Assembly (NCBI GenBank): GCA_965205845.1
Contig: CBDBIG010000002.1
Location: forward strand, 186,001 to 250,000
Source of the DNA: CBDBIG01 sp965205845 [NCBI: bacterium]
GTDB taxonomy: Bacteria > SAR324
Length of the DNA stretch: 64,000 nt
Direction: 5' to 3'
Positions 9,619-19,352 of the stretch are shown piece after piece. The notes under the pieces were generated by a model, which was given only the letters and a program-made list of their open reading frames with translations, ran no database searches and was not told where the DNA came from. Positions within the stretch are counted from its first letter, which is position 1, and each line of letters begins with the position of its first letter. The translations under genes were made by a program, and so were the position numbers.

Positions 9619-10425
9619 ATGAGCGACCTTAGTTTTGAAGATATTTTGTATGAAAAAAATGATGGCGTTGCCACGGTTACCATGAATAGACCTAAGGTGA
9701 TGAATGCGTTTCGCCCCCAAACCATTGATGAAATGCTGCTTGCCTTTGAGAATGCGTGGCAAGATGAAAATATTGGTGTGGTGGTGTTAACGGGGGCCAA
9801 AGGCAATTTTTGTACGGGCGGTGACCAAAAAATTCGCGGCGACGGCGGTTATGTCGATGCCCGCAATGAAGCCTCGCGCTTGCATGTGAGACACTTGCAC
9901 CGTATGATTCGCGAAATACCCAAACCTGTGGTAGCTGCGGTCGATGGCTGGTGTGTGGGAGGTGGGCATGTGTTGCACTTGTTATGCGACTTAACATTGG
10001 CTTCTGAACGCGCCAAGTTTGGCCAAACTGGTCCTAAAGTGGGCAGTTTTGATGCGGGTTTTGGTACGGTGCTTATGGCCCGAATTGTGGGCGAGAAAAA
10101 AGCGCGTGAAATTTGGTATTTATGCGATGTTTATTCGGCCAAAGAAGCGTGTGACATGGGATTGATTAACAAAGCGGTTCCTGTAGGGCAACTGGCAACA
10201 GAGGTCCGGACATGGTGCGATAAAATGCTGGCCAAAAGTCCAACAGCCTTACGCTTTCTCAAAGCTTCCTTTAACACCGATACCGATTACGTGTATGGCC
10301 TCCAGGCCGTGGCCCATGGGGCAACCCACTTATTTTATGGCACTGAGGAAGCCAAAGAGGGGCGCGAAGCATGGAAAGCGCGGCGCACCCCAGATTTTTC
10401 GCGTTTTCGTAAGCACCCATGGTAA
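9619..10425 (+). CDS. menB: MenB/BadI-type crotonase (probable naphthoyl-CoA synthase)
   Basis: A 268-residue crotonase-fold enzyme. The FCTGGDQKIRGDGGY loop, the GGGHVLHLLCDLTLAS oxyanion region and FGQTGPKVGSFDAGFG closely resemble MenB, which closes the second ring in menaquinone synthesis. The end DFSRFRKHPW also matches the MenB style. However, N-terminal SFEDILYE and GEKKAREIWYLC are shared with BadI, a ring-cleaving hydrolase of benzoate degradation, so the choice is not certain. I prefer the ATG at 9619 over the in-frame TTG at 9607. It stands alone, with no other menaquinone or benzoate gene in the window. Confidence 0.75.
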   Translation: MSDLSFEDILYEKNDGVATVTMNRPKVMNAFRPQTIDEMLLAFENAWQDENIGVVVLTGAKGNFCTGGDQKIRGDGGYVDARNEASRLHVRHLHRMIREIPKPVVAAVDGWCVGGGHVLHLLCDLTLASERAKFGQTGPKVGSFDAGFGTVLMARIVGEKKAREIWYLCDVYSAKEACDMGLINKAVPVGQLATEVRTWCDKMLAKSPTALRFLKASFNTDTDYVYGLQAVAHGATHLFYGTEEAKEGREAWKARRTPDFSRFRKHPW

Positions 10426-10722
10426 GCACTCGATTTCAACGTAAATCTCACGCACAAAGCCGTATGCCACCCAGCAATTGGACAGGGGCCAAGCAACCCC
10501 GCACCGCTGTCTTGTTAAAGCATGCGTTTTCTTAAGATCTCGGCAAAGGGCACGGTTTGGACCATCAAGGCCTTTATCCGCTTTTATCCCCATGCCTGTT
10601 CGATGCCCCTTGTAGGCCAAGGGCATCTTTCAAAAAAGCCACAGGCAAGAGGCCATTGGGCAAAACACCGCCCTTTTTGCTTCTGCCTTGTAAGGCCCAC
10701 AACCCCTTTTACAGGCCTCGGG
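10426..10722. other. Intergenic, no gene seen
   Basis: About 300 bases between the crotonase and the convergent RCC1 gene. No gene, repeat or strong terminator was recognised. Confidence 0.5.
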
Positions 10723-13476
10723 TCAGTTAGGAAGGTTGACCTTTTTAGGTATGTTAGAGCGTGCAGCATTCTCCATTCCCAGTTGTCCCCCGCTGTTATC
10801 TCCCCAACAATACACTGCTCCCTGGGCCGTCATGACGCAGGTATGGCGTTTCCCCGAAGAAATGCCAACGATTTGGTCTAAAATCTTCACGCAGGTGGGT
10901 TTTGCGCCATCAGAAAATCTACTGCCATTTGGGTTCTGATCATCTATGCATATATGTCGGTTCTTCGTCACACGACTAGAAATAAGAATGGCTTGCTCTG
11001 AAATCTCTATTTCAACAGGAAACGCATGCGTAACACTTGCAGATTGAGTCCCAAAGCCCTGTCTACGCCCCCAGCACGCAACTCGACCGCTTTCTAACAC
11101 GGCACAGCTGTGTGATTCGCCCGTTGAAACGGCAATCGCCGCCTCCCCTAGGTCTATCTTATTGGGGGTATAAACCCTAACAGGGTTTTCCTGACTAACT
11201 TGAAATGAAGAATTATCACCCCAGCAATAGACATCGCCATTTACTAGGACAGCGCAAGTGTGCTGGTAGCGACTCGCCAAACCCACTGCTAACGAATTAT
11301 CGCCCCAGCAATAGACATCGTTATTTGCTTGTACAGAGCAGGCGGGCTTGAAGCGACTCGTCAAATCCACTGTTTTGGTTGGGGTGCCAAAGCGGATGGT
11401 TCGCACCGCGATTGAAACAGTTCCAGCAGGCGGGCCTAGCTGGCCTCTTGCATTGTCACCCCAGCATTTAACCAAACCAGAAGACAGCAACACACAGCTG
11501 TGATCAGACCCAACAGCAACACTCACCGCCTTTTCACCTACACCCAAATCGATCGCCCGAGGGATGAGAACGTCCATGGGTTGGCCGGCCGTTGCGCCCG
11601 CTTCGCCATAATCGTTTTTTCCCCAGCATCGAAGATCACCGCCAGCTAACACGGCGCAGGTATGATTCGCCCCAGCAAAACTTCTCACCTTGTCTGTGCT
11701 CCCAAGCACATTGGTGTTCCAAGGGACAGGGTGTTTGGCATTACCGTCAGTCTCAGCCACATAGTGACGTACTCCTCCCTCTGGAAATGTAAGATAATCG
11801 ACCCCCAGTTGCCCTCTATCATTTTGTCCCCAGCATTGGCTTTTGCCATTGTCTAAAATAGCGCAGGTATGCCGATGCCCACCCACTACAGAAACAACCC
11901 TAACCCCTTGAGGAACATTGCTCAGCTGAGTTTCACGCCCTGGGGTATAGCGATAGCGATGGTCTGCAATTTTTCTTGAAGATTCATAGACAGGGCCGAC
12001 GTCAGCGCTGGTAATCTTCCCATCACCACTTAAATCGCCTTGGCCCAATTGCCCATGATCATTCCGACCCCAGCAATACAATTTGCCGTTGGTCAACAGG
12101 GCACAGGTATGGTTCAAACCCGTGTGCAAAGGGTTTAACACACTGGGTATCTCGCGCACCTGAACGCCCAATTGCCCGCGATCATCCCAACCCCAGCAAT
12201 AACTGCGTCCAGCGTCCAAAATAGCACACGCATGGCCTTCACCTGCCGTGATGGATTTGGCAACACTCCCGCTCGGCAGTTCAACGAACCCAGGGCTACC
12301 GTCCACATAATATTGGGAGGTGTCGCGCCCCAGTTGCTCGCGGTGGTTCGCCCCCCAGCACCCTACTCGGCCATCGGTCCGTAACACACACACAAAATCT
12401 TTGCCCGCAGCAATTTTGTTGGCACCACTGGCAACAATCGTATTGGTTTGTGCGTCATCAACATCGGCCGTAGCATTCCCTAACACCTTCAGATGATTCC
12501 GCCCCCAGCAAGCGGCAGAACCCCCCTGAAATATTCCACAGGTAAAATGATGTCCCGCGGCAACTTCCGTTAATCCAGCGGGAAACAGTGCACTCGAATG
12601 ATTCGCATCCAAAATCCGTGGGATGGCGGCGTTGCCTATCCCCAGCTCGCCATAGTGGTTGCGCCCCCAGCATCGGGTGATGGCTGGCAATGTGCCACTA
12701 TTGACAATGGCGCAGGTAACATGGGTGCCCAAAGCGACTTTTTCAACATTGGATAACACCCTTCTTGGGGCGAGTTGGTCGTCTAAGCTACCCAAACCCA
12801 ACGCACCCGCACTACCGCGTCCCCAGCAATACAAATCATTATCAATCATAATCGCGCAGGCATGTTCATCCCCCGCTGCAACTGAAGAAATAATAAAGTT
12901 ATGAGGAAGCACTCTTTGGGGCGTACGTCGATCACTGGTGTCCCCTAAGCCCAGTTGGCCTCGGGAATTTGAACCCCAGCAATACAAACTCGCATCATCA
13001 AGCACGGCGCACGTAAAATCTTTCCCCGTAGATACAAAGGTTGCCGTTCTATTCCTTGGCAGGTTCGCCGCAACATTACCTGAATGGACCAAGGTATCCC
13101 CCACCCCCAGTTGCCCTCTTGTATTCCTGCCCCAGCAACGCAGCACACCAGTATCCAAAATCCCGCAGGTATGCTTGCCAGCAGCACTTAGTTGCTTGTA
13201 GACATAGGTCGTACCACCCACTGCCAAATGGCCTAAACGCGTGTTGAGCAAAGCGGTCGGTTTCCGCCCTGCTTCACCTGCAATACTCCCTCTCAACGAG
13301 AAAGGTGCTTGGGGACTAGGAGGTGGTGGCGCAATGACCGCAGGCGGCGCAGTGGTTGAAAAATCACCTGCATCAGAGGACGTGGCGCTCTGACCACCGC
13401 CATCGGTGCAACCAACCAGCGCAATTAGCACCAGCGTGAGAATAAAACTCACATAACCCGCTTTTAGATTAAACAT
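10723..13476 (-). CDS. Large RCC1-repeat lipoprotein
   Basis: A 917-residue predicted lipoprotein. The N-terminus has a hydrophobic signal ending in the lipobox LVGC, followed by a short Gly/Ser/Pro-rich linker. The rest is a chain of RCC1-like repeats of the form HTCAxL..G...CWGxNxxGQLG. I count 15 CWG motifs, enough for about two seven-bladed propellers. Most blades carry a Cys pair (HTC and CWG), suggesting disulfides and an exported location. I chose the ATG at 13474-13476, which directly precedes the signal sequence and follows GAGGGAA; the open frame extends to 13548. No catalytic motif is visible. Function unknown; a surface-binding role is a guess from the fold. A related fragment lies at 57.7-58.0 kb. 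Confidence 0.87.
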   Translation of the reverse strand: MFNLKAGYVSFILTLVLIALVGCTDGGGQSATSSDAGDFSTTAPPAVIAPPPPSPQAPFSLRGSIAGEAGRKPTALLNTRLGHLAVGGTTYVYKQLSAAGKHTCGILDTGVLRCWGRNTRGQLGVGDTLVHSGNVAANLPRNRTATFVSTGKDFTCAVLDDASLYCWGSNSRGQLGLGDTSDRRTPQRVLPHNFIISSVAAGDEHACAIMIDNDLYCWGRGSAGALGLGSLDDQLAPRRVLSNVEKVALGTHVTCAIVNSGTLPAITRCWGRNHYGELGIGNAAIPRILDANHSSALFPAGLTEVAAGHHFTCGIFQGGSAACWGRNHLKVLGNATADVDDAQTNTIVASGANKIAAGKDFVCVLRTDGRVGCWGANHREQLGRDTSQYYVDGSPGFVELPSGSVAKSITAGEGHACAILDAGRSYCWGWDDRGQLGVQVREIPSVLNPLHTGLNHTCALLTNGKLYCWGRNDHGQLGQGDLSGDGKITSADVGPVYESSRKIADHRYRYTPGRETQLSNVPQGVRVVSVVGGHRHTCAILDNGKSQCWGQNDRGQLGVDYLTFPEGGVRHYVAETDGNAKHPVPWNTNVLGSTDKVRSFAGANHTCAVLAGGDLRCWGKNDYGEAGATAGQPMDVLIPRAIDLGVGEKAVSVAVGSDHSCVLLSSGLVKCWGDNARGQLGPPAGTVSIAVRTIRFGTPTKTVDLTSRFKPACSVQANNDVYCWGDNSLAVGLASRYQHTCAVLVNGDVYCWGDNSSFQVSQENPVRVYTPNKIDLGEAAIAVSTGESHSCAVLESGRVACWGRRQGFGTQSASVTHAFPVEIEISEQAILISSRVTKNRHICIDDQNPNGSRFSDGAKPTCVKILDQIVGISSGKRHTCVMTAQGAVYCWGDNSGGQLGMENAARSNIPKKVNLPN

Positions 13477-13683
13477 TTCCCTCGATTCTCCCTTGCTAGA
13501 TTGCTTGCACGGACAACAACCCGTGCAGGCGTACGCCATAGGAAACACGCCTTAAAAGTATGTAGTGACTAATGTCCACAAGTCACAGCGTAGCGTATTT
13601 CCTACCGCAACGGAAGACCATTTCACCAAATCCGAGGCGGGCCAAGTCATTTCATGCTTAAAATCAATGCTATACGTTAAAAT

Positions 13684-14124
13684 TCATGGGCTGTCCTTGT
13701 GCTTTGTTGCAGACGTTGAAAGGGCGTATTTAGCAAAAACCTCTGCCCCTGTCATGTTGTGTGTAGGGTTGACAAACTGATAATACCCAGGCTTTTCATC
13801 AATGAATACCTGCTGCTTAAACACCACTTCATCTGTGATACGAAATAAACCAATTGGCATCATATAACGCCCTTTACGCTTTATCCTGTAAAATAGATGG
13901 CTCCCACATGCGATGCAAAAACCGCGCTCTGCCCATTGGGATGATGCAAATACCCGAATATTCTCCTCACCCGCAAAAACCACCGCTTTCCCGCAGTCCA
14001 ATGCCAACAGCGGACCTCCTGCCCATTTTCGGCACATGTTGCAATGGCAAGCATTGAGGCTTTTGCTCATGGCATCTACCTTTATTTTAACTGCACCACA
14101 AAGGCATGTACCTTGCGCTGTCAT
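13684..14124 (-). CDS. GFA / CENP-V domain zinc protein
   Basis: A 146-residue protein of the glutathione-dependent formaldehyde-activating (GFA) superfamily. The zinc-binding cysteines appear as CLC (7, 9), CHCNMC (26, 28, 31) and FCIACGSH further on, the standard order. Most family members have no proven activity, and formaldehyde handling is not shown here. The open frame extends upstream to 14235, but the ATG at 14122-14124 is preceded by GGAAG five bases away and begins right at the domain (MTAQGTCLCGAV). It stands alone on the minus strand. Confidence 0.85.
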   Translation of the reverse strand: MTAQGTCLCGAVKIKVDAMSKSLNACHCNMCRKWAGGPLLALDCGKAVVFAGEENIRVFASSQWAERGFCIACGSHLFYRIKRKGRYMMPIGLFRITDEVVFKQQVFIDEKPGYYQFVNPTHNMTGAEVFAKYALSTSATKHKDSP

Positions 14125-15128
14125 CTTTTCTTCCACTGTTTGTCCCCCCAATCCTAAAATGTGCGTGTGCACCCCCATCGATTGCAGGTGCGGATGCAGC
14201 TTTTCCTCAAAAACCGCCTCATCGGGTTTGCGCAAAACTGCAGCGTGCCTCTGGCTACTCTACCAGCCATCACCCATTATGAACCCCTTTATGCCCATCA
14301 AGCATCCCACGGAAAAAATGCCCCGCGCAGGTTTTGCAGCCCCTATTATTCCCTAACCAACAACTTAATCGTACCTCTTGGTTGGACTTACCCCATGCAG
14401 GGGTGGCAGGTTGGGCACGCACCGATTCTGGCACCACCCCTTCCAATGCCCTTAGCTTCAGCTGTTGGTATCTGGACTGAAAGTATTGCGAATCCTAATC
14501 GCTTGTTTACTTGCTTCCTTATTGGGTTTACTACCTGTCCAAGTTGGGTGCTTTCCACGTCCATGAGCGAGTACTACCCCTAATCATCCTCGCCACTCAA
14601 ATACGCTGAGTTTTGTTTAATGTTGAAATTTCTCACAACACACCCTTAACTTATTAAAGCGACGACTAGTATGAACAATACTCGTTTCATGTTTGTCTCC
14701 TACCAGTCTTTAACTGTATCCTTGCCGTCAAGCATTACAATTTCAACACCCCTGCCAAACAAGCAGCCTCGCAAAGGAGGCAAGCGATTGACGGCAACGT
14801 CAAAACGCAAAAAATATGCCGTTCAAGATTAACACCAAAGCAACCAGTCGCACGCCATGTGACCGAAAGTGTCAAAGTATGTGTCCCTTTAACAATTCAT
14901 AGTTTTTAGGGGGCGAAAACCATCGCTAGTTCAACAGGGCCGTCCAACACGGAATTTCGACCCGTTACGGCGTGCTCGTCCCTGCACGCCGCCATTTGGC
15001 AAGACACCACCTCGCATCCACGGGCCAAGGCAAACACCCTGCGGCGCGAAACGCCCAACGCCTGCCCAACAGCCAAGGATGGCGTGGACGGAAAACAGCT
15101 TCGATCCTGAAAAAAAATTGCGCCTAAA
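14125..15128. other. 1-kb gene-poor region
   Basis: No frame in this kilobase reads as a recognisable protein on either strand. Open frames at 14161-14583 (+) and 14906-15214 (-) look like chance or shadows of neighbours. It separates the GFA gene from sdhB and may be eroded coding DNA. Confidence 0.5.
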
Positions 15129-15890
15129 TCAATGTACCTGAGAGCGCTGATCGGCTTTTTTTCCCCGCACCGCCCGCCAAAGCCAAGCAACAGGATCGTA
15201 AAAAGCACCCGCAACCCGCTCTTTTAAGGGAATAATCCCATTGTCGGTAATTTTAATGTTCTCAGGGCAGACCTCGGTGCAACATTTGGTGATATTGCAA
15301 TAGCCAATTCCAAAGGCGTCTTTTAGTTCCTTAAGGCGATTTTCGGTATCCAAAGGATGCATTACCAGGTTGGCTACCCGAATGAGGAAGCGCGGGCCAA
15401 TAAAATCTTTGCGTTGTTGATCACGCGTAACGTGGCAGACATCTTGGCACAAATAGCATTCAATGCACTTACGAAACTCTTGGATGCGATTCACATCGTT
15501 TTGCATCATGCGATACTTACCGTCAGCATCACGTGGTCGCGGTTTAAAGGGCCGAATGCGCTTATTTACCGTGTAGTTAAAACTGACATCGGTTACCAAA
15601 TCTTTCACCAATGGAAAGCGACGCATGGGCTCGATGGTAACAGGCTTGTTTAAAGGCAAGGTGTCCAAACGGGTCATGCACATTAAACGTGGCTTTCCGT
15701 TGACTTCCGCGCTACACGAGCCGCACTTGCCTGCCTTGCAATTCCAGCGCACTGCCATATCGTTGGCTTGTTCTGCTTGAATGCGGTGGATGGCATCGAG
15801 TACCACCATACCGCTTTCAACATCAATTTTATAAGGCTTCAAAGTGCCAGCAGCATCGCTCCCGCGGTATACATAAAATTCTACTTCCAA
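15129..15890 (-). CDS. sdhB: Succinate dehydrogenase / fumarate reductase iron-sulfur subunit
   Basis: A 253-residue SdhB that carries electrons from the flavoprotein to the membrane subunit. The [2Fe-2S] ligands are in CKAGKCGSC plus a later Cys. The C-terminal clusters are in CIECYLCQDVC ([4Fe-4S]) and CNITKCCTEVCPENI ([3Fe-4S] and last ligands). There is no in-frame ATG before the fold starts, so the TTG at 15888-15890 (protein begins MEVEFYVYRG) with an AGGTAGGG-like site upstream is the likely start. It is the last gene of sdhC-sdhA-sdhB. The gap to sdhA holds a duplicated copy of its own 5' end. Confidence 0.94.
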   Translation of the reverse strand: MEVEFYVYRGSDAAGTLKPYKIDVESGMVVLDAIHRIQAEQANDMAVRWNCKAGKCGSCSAEVNGKPRLMCMTRLDTLPLNKPVTIEPMRRFPLVKDLVTDVSFNYTVNKRIRPFKPRPRDADGKYRMMQNDVNRIQEFRKCIECYLCQDVCHVTRDQQRKDFIGPRFLIRVANLVMHPLDTENRLKELKDAFGIGYCNITKCCTEVCPENIKITDNGIIPLKERVAGAFYDPVAWLWRAVRGKKADQRSQVH

Positions 15891-16198
15891 AGGAATACCC
15901 TACCTATGTAAAAACGTAATGGGTGTGAAGCGATAAAAGCGTTGGGTGGCCGTATCAATTTCATAAGGCTTGCAAAGCGTTGGGTGTCCGTATCAATTTC
16001 ATAAGGCTTGCAAAGCGTTGGGTGTCCGTATCAATTTCATAAGGCTTGCAAAGCGTTGGGTGTCCGTATCAATTTTATAAGGCTTCAAAGTGCCAGCAGC
16101 ATCGCTCCCGCGGTATACATAAAATTCTACTTCCAAAGGAATACCCTACCTATGTAAAAACGTAATGGGTGTGAAGCGATAAAAGCGTTGGGTGGCCG
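15822..16198. repeat. 131-bp direct repeat flanking three 38-bp tandem units
   Basis: The segment 15822-15952 (start of sdhB plus its leader) recurs at 16068-16198 with no differences that I could see. Between the copies, a 38-bp unit starting TATCAATTTCATAAGG repeats three times (15953, 15991, 16029), and its start blends into the second long copy. The 38-bp unit mixes sdhB codons with leader sequence, so the array grew from local duplications of the sdhA-sdhB junction. Confidence 0.95.
15999..16136 (-). pseudogene. Truncated duplicate of the sdhB 5' end (45-codon mini-ORF)
   Basis: The copy of the sdhB start nearest sdhA keeps the same TTG start and ribosome site. It encodes the first 23 SdhB residues, then runs into the 38-bp repeats and stops after 45 codons. 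It lacks all iron-sulfur ligands and cannot make a functional subunit. If translated, it sits between sdhA and the real sdhB in the same transcript and could affect sdhB translation. Confidence 0.7.
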
Positions 16199-16206
16199 GT
16201 TACAAT

Positions 16207-17991
16207 TTATGTGAGTAATTCTTGTAAATCGCTCCGCATGGGTGGTCGTTTTTCGTGCTTCCATGCCATTTTGGCACCTTTTTTATGCACAATCGTGTTC
16301 ACCTTTTGCATCTCATCGGTCGAGTCTGGGTAATCATCGCGCGTGTGCCCACCTCGGCTTTCATCGCGGTGCAAGGCAGAGACAGTAATGGCCTCAGACA
16401 CAGTAATTAAATTGCGCAAATCCAAGGCATAATTCCAGCCTGGGTTGTAGTAGCGATTGCCTTCTACTTTGACATTTCCCGCTCGCCGGCTCAATTTTTG
16501 CAGCGATTTAAGTCCCTTTTCCATATCCACCTTGGTTCGCACAATGCCGCTCGAAAACTCCATGCTGTGTTGTAGGTCTTGCAAAATCGTGTAGGGGTTT
16601 TCTTTGCCTTTATCATCAAAGGGCTTTAGAGCAACGCGCTCAATTTCTTTCACTTGGTCGGGGTTGACCCCAGGCAAGGTTTGCATATCTTTGGCGTAAG
16701 CCGCTGCGTGCGATCCCGAACGCCTTCCAAACACCAACAAGTCCGTCAGCGAGTTGCCACCCAAGCGGTTAGCACCGTGCAAACCGCCCGCCACCTCGCC
16801 CGCGGCAAACAACCCAGGCACCCGCGTCATGGTGGTTTCGGGGTTCACGCGCACGCCACCCATTACATAATGGCAGGTAGGCCCTACCTCCATGGGGGTG
16901 GTGGTGATATCAAGACCCGCCAATTGTAAAAACTGATGGTGCATGCTGGGCAGCTTGCGCTTAATGTATTCTGCAGGGCGATTGCTGGCGATGTCCAAAA
17001 AAGCACCGCCATGGGGCGACCCACGTCCGGCGAGGTTTTCCGAGCGGATAGACTTGGCCACCACATCACGGGTTAGGAGCTCCGGCGCACGATTGGCACT
17101 GGGATCCCCTGCCAGCCAACGCAGTGCTTCGGCCTCATCTTTGGCCGTTTCAAGCTTATAGGTTTCGGGAATGTAGTCAAACATGAAGCGTTTATCGAGG
17201 TTATTGCGTAGCATTCCGCCTTCTCCGCGCACCCCTTCCGTTACCAAAATACCGCGCACACTGGGAGGCCAAATCATGCCTGTGGGATGAAACTGTACAA
17301 ACTCCATATCAATGAGTTCAGCACCCGCACGATAGGCCAAGGCGTGCCCATCCCCCGTGCACTCCCAAGAGTTACTGGTAACCTTAAAGCATTTACCCAA
17401 TCCTCCCGTGGAGAGTACCACGGATTTGGCACGAAACGTGACAAACTTGCCACTTTCCCGCCAATAGGCAAGGGCTCCTGCCACCCTATCTCCATCCATC
17501 AGCAAGTCGACCACGGTACATTCCATATACACCTCAATGCCTTGGTGTACTCCATGGTTTTGCAAGGTGCGAATCATCTCTAAGCCCGTGCGGTCCCCCA
17601 CATGGGCAAGGCGCGGGTAACGATGCCCGCCAAAGTTACGCTGGTTGATGAGGCCATCTTTGGTGCGGTCAAACACGGCTCCCCATTCTTCCAATTCATC
17701 AATGCGGTCTGGGGCTTCTTTGACAAATGTTTCAACCATTCGCCAGTCGTTCAGCATCTTCCCCCCACGCATGGTGTCTCTATAGTGAGTCTGCCAACTG
17801 TCACGGGCATCGGCGTTACGCAACGCACCCGCCATGCCACCCTCAGCCATTACAGTGTGCGCCTTGCCTAACAAGGATTTACACACAAGCCCCACCGAAA
17901 CACCCTCAGCAGAAGCCTCAATGGCTGCGCGCAAACCCGCACCACCCGCACCAATCACCAAAACATCGTGCTCATAGATTTTATGTTCCAC
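16207..17991 (-). CDS. sdhA: Succinate dehydrogenase / fumarate reductase flavoprotein subunit
   Basis: A 594-residue flavoprotein that oxidises succinate. The FAD-binding GAGGAGLRAAIEA motif, the KAHTVMAEGG block with the His expected to hold FAD covalently, HPTGM, GVRGEGGML and RLGGNSLTDLLVFGR are all visible. The order sdhC-sdhA-sdhB, with only one large cytochrome subunit and no sdhD, resembles the Sdh type of actinobacteria and several deep-branching groups rather than the E. coli type. It starts two bases after sdhC ends. Confidence 0.96.
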   Translation of the reverse strand: MEHKIYEHDVLVIGAGGAGLRAAIEASAEGVSVGLVCKSLLGKAHTVMAEGGMAGALRNADARDSWQTHYRDTMRGGKMLNDWRMVETFVKEAPDRIDELEEWGAVFDRTKDGLINQRNFGGHRYPRLAHVGDRTGLEMIRTLQNHGVHQGIEVYMECTVVDLLMDGDRVAGALAYWRESGKFVTFRAKSVVLSTGGLGKCFKVTSNSWECTGDGHALAYRAGAELIDMEFVQFHPTGMIWPPSVRGILVTEGVRGEGGMLRNNLDKRFMFDYIPETYKLETAKDEAEALRWLAGDPSANRAPELLTRDVVAKSIRSENLAGRGSPHGGAFLDIASNRPAEYIKRKLPSMHHQFLQLAGLDITTTPMEVGPTCHYVMGGVRVNPETTMTRVPGLFAAGEVAGGLHGANRLGGNSLTDLLVFGRRSGSHAAAYAKDMQTLPGVNPDQVKEIERVALKPFDDKGKENPYTILQDLQHSMEFSSGIVRTKVDMEKGLKSLQKLSRRAGNVKVEGNRYYNPGWNYALDLRNLITVSEAITVSALHRDESRGGHTRDDYPDSTDEMQKVNTIVHKKGAKMAWKHEKRPPMRSDLQELLT

Positions 17992-17993
17992 TG

Positions 17994-18743
17994 CTAAAAA
18001 ATCCTTATATCTTGAATAACGCCCATTGAAACAAGCCGTATATAAGCATCAGTAAAACCAACCCAAAACAAACTTACCCATGCCCACTGCATATGCCATC
18101 GGTTGAATTTAGAAACAAAATTCCACATGCCATGACGTGCCTTGCCAAATTTAACGCACGAATAGCAGTCGACATTCCCTCCCACCAAATGGCGCAAAGA
18201 GTTGCAGCCAAAGGTAAAAAAACCCAAAAATACGGCGTTAAGCGTGAGGACAATCGAACCCACCCCTACATGAAAACCATCTTCAAACAAAAAGGAAATC
18301 GCAGCATCGTAAGAAAGAATAACGATAAAAGCCAAGGCCAAGTACAAAAAATAGCGGTGTAGATTTTGTACAACCAGTAAAAATCGTTCGCCTTTATAGT
18401 TTTGCGGCCTCCCCGCCACGGCGCACCCAGGGGGGGTCATAAACAACGCACGGTAATAGGCTTTGCGATAATAATAGCAAGTCGCACGAAAGCCAGCAGG
18501 GGCCCACAAAATAAGAAATGCAGGCGAAAATGGGAACCAGCTGAGCTCAATCAAAGGAGAGTAAAACGGAGAAAGGTAAGGACCCCATTGGTAATGGTCC
18601 CCTTGATAGGCGGCCCATGTTGAGTATACCACAAAGGACAGCAGTCCAAAGGCGGTGAGGAAAGGGCCAACCCACCACATGTCCTTGCGTTTGGTATGCA
18701 AAAACCCAAACGCGGAGGGGAGTTGCTGGGGAATTTCAGTCAT
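17994..18743 (-). CDS. sdhC: Succinate dehydrogenase membrane cytochrome b subunit
   Basis: A 249-residue membrane protein with five or six hydrophobic segments and several His residues in or near them (for example NLHRYFLY and SLRHLVGG) that could bind heme. A Cys-rich turn, GCNSLRHLVGGNVDCYSC, sits between helices. Size and position make it the single membrane anchor of an sdhCAB operon that passes electrons to quinone. Heme number and ligands are inferred. It leads the operon; no promoter was identified. Confidence 0.88.
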   Translation of the reverse strand: MTEIPQQLPSAFGFLHTKRKDMWWVGPFLTAFGLLSFVVYSTWAAYQGDHYQWGPYLSPFYSPLIELSWFPFSPAFLILWAPAGFRATCYYYRKAYYRALFMTPPGCAVAGRPQNYKGERFLLVVQNLHRYFLYLALAFIVILSYDAAISFLFEDGFHVGVGSIVLTLNAVFLGFFTFGCNSLRHLVGGNVDCYSCVKFGKARHGMWNFVSKFNRWHMQWAWVSLFWVGFTDAYIRLVSMGVIQDIRIF

Positions 18744-19352
18744 GGGGTCCTCACTTATTCAAATAATAGCGCAATCCGAAATGGCGGAAATTTGCAAGGG
18801 TTATCCGTTGATATTCCACTGGCATTGATGCGCCAAAACAGGGGATCGACTTTCACAAAGCCGGCACATACACATAGTATAACGGCAAAAGGTCTGCATG
18901 CGCTACTGATGCACAGGCCACCAAAATGACACCCAAGGGCACGGCGTGCCACTGCCATCAAAAACCATCGTTTTGCTTCTTGCAAGCAGGTACAAGCCCA
19001 ATTTTGCATAAACCCTAAGGCCTATCACCGTCATAGTTCTAGCAGATATACCCCATGTGGTCAAACGAACCAGCTCGTTTTTACGCTGCCACCTCCTTAT
19101 GACGGGCACACGCTTACATCTTGGCGGTCAGATACCCATAGCCAACGCATCCATAACACGCCAACAAAGGCGGCTGCGATGGTGTGCGTTTTTTTGTTGC
19201 GCTCCCTATAGGCATTGCTATCTATCACTATCTGCGGCACATCGCATGCCAATCAACCCGAAACCAATACGTTCTTTAAAAACACATCGAGCGGACCCAC
19301 ACCAAGGTGGGCAAAGGGCCTCAACGCAAAAAACCCATCCAAATGTTTCTCG
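18744..19352. other. 600-bp intergenic, no gene seen
   Basis: Lies between the sdhC start and the glcF stop. Open frames on both strands are short and without recognisable sequence. The sdh promoter should be at its left end. Confidence 0.5.

Noticed and set aside
14161-14583. 140-codon plus-strand frame as a gene
   Set aside because: Partly the shadow of the GFA gene; the rest has no recognisable protein features.
15822-16198. 38-bp repeats as a CRISPR array
   Set aside because: The units are exact head-to-tail repeats with no spacers and derive from the sdhA-sdhB junction; no cas genes are present.
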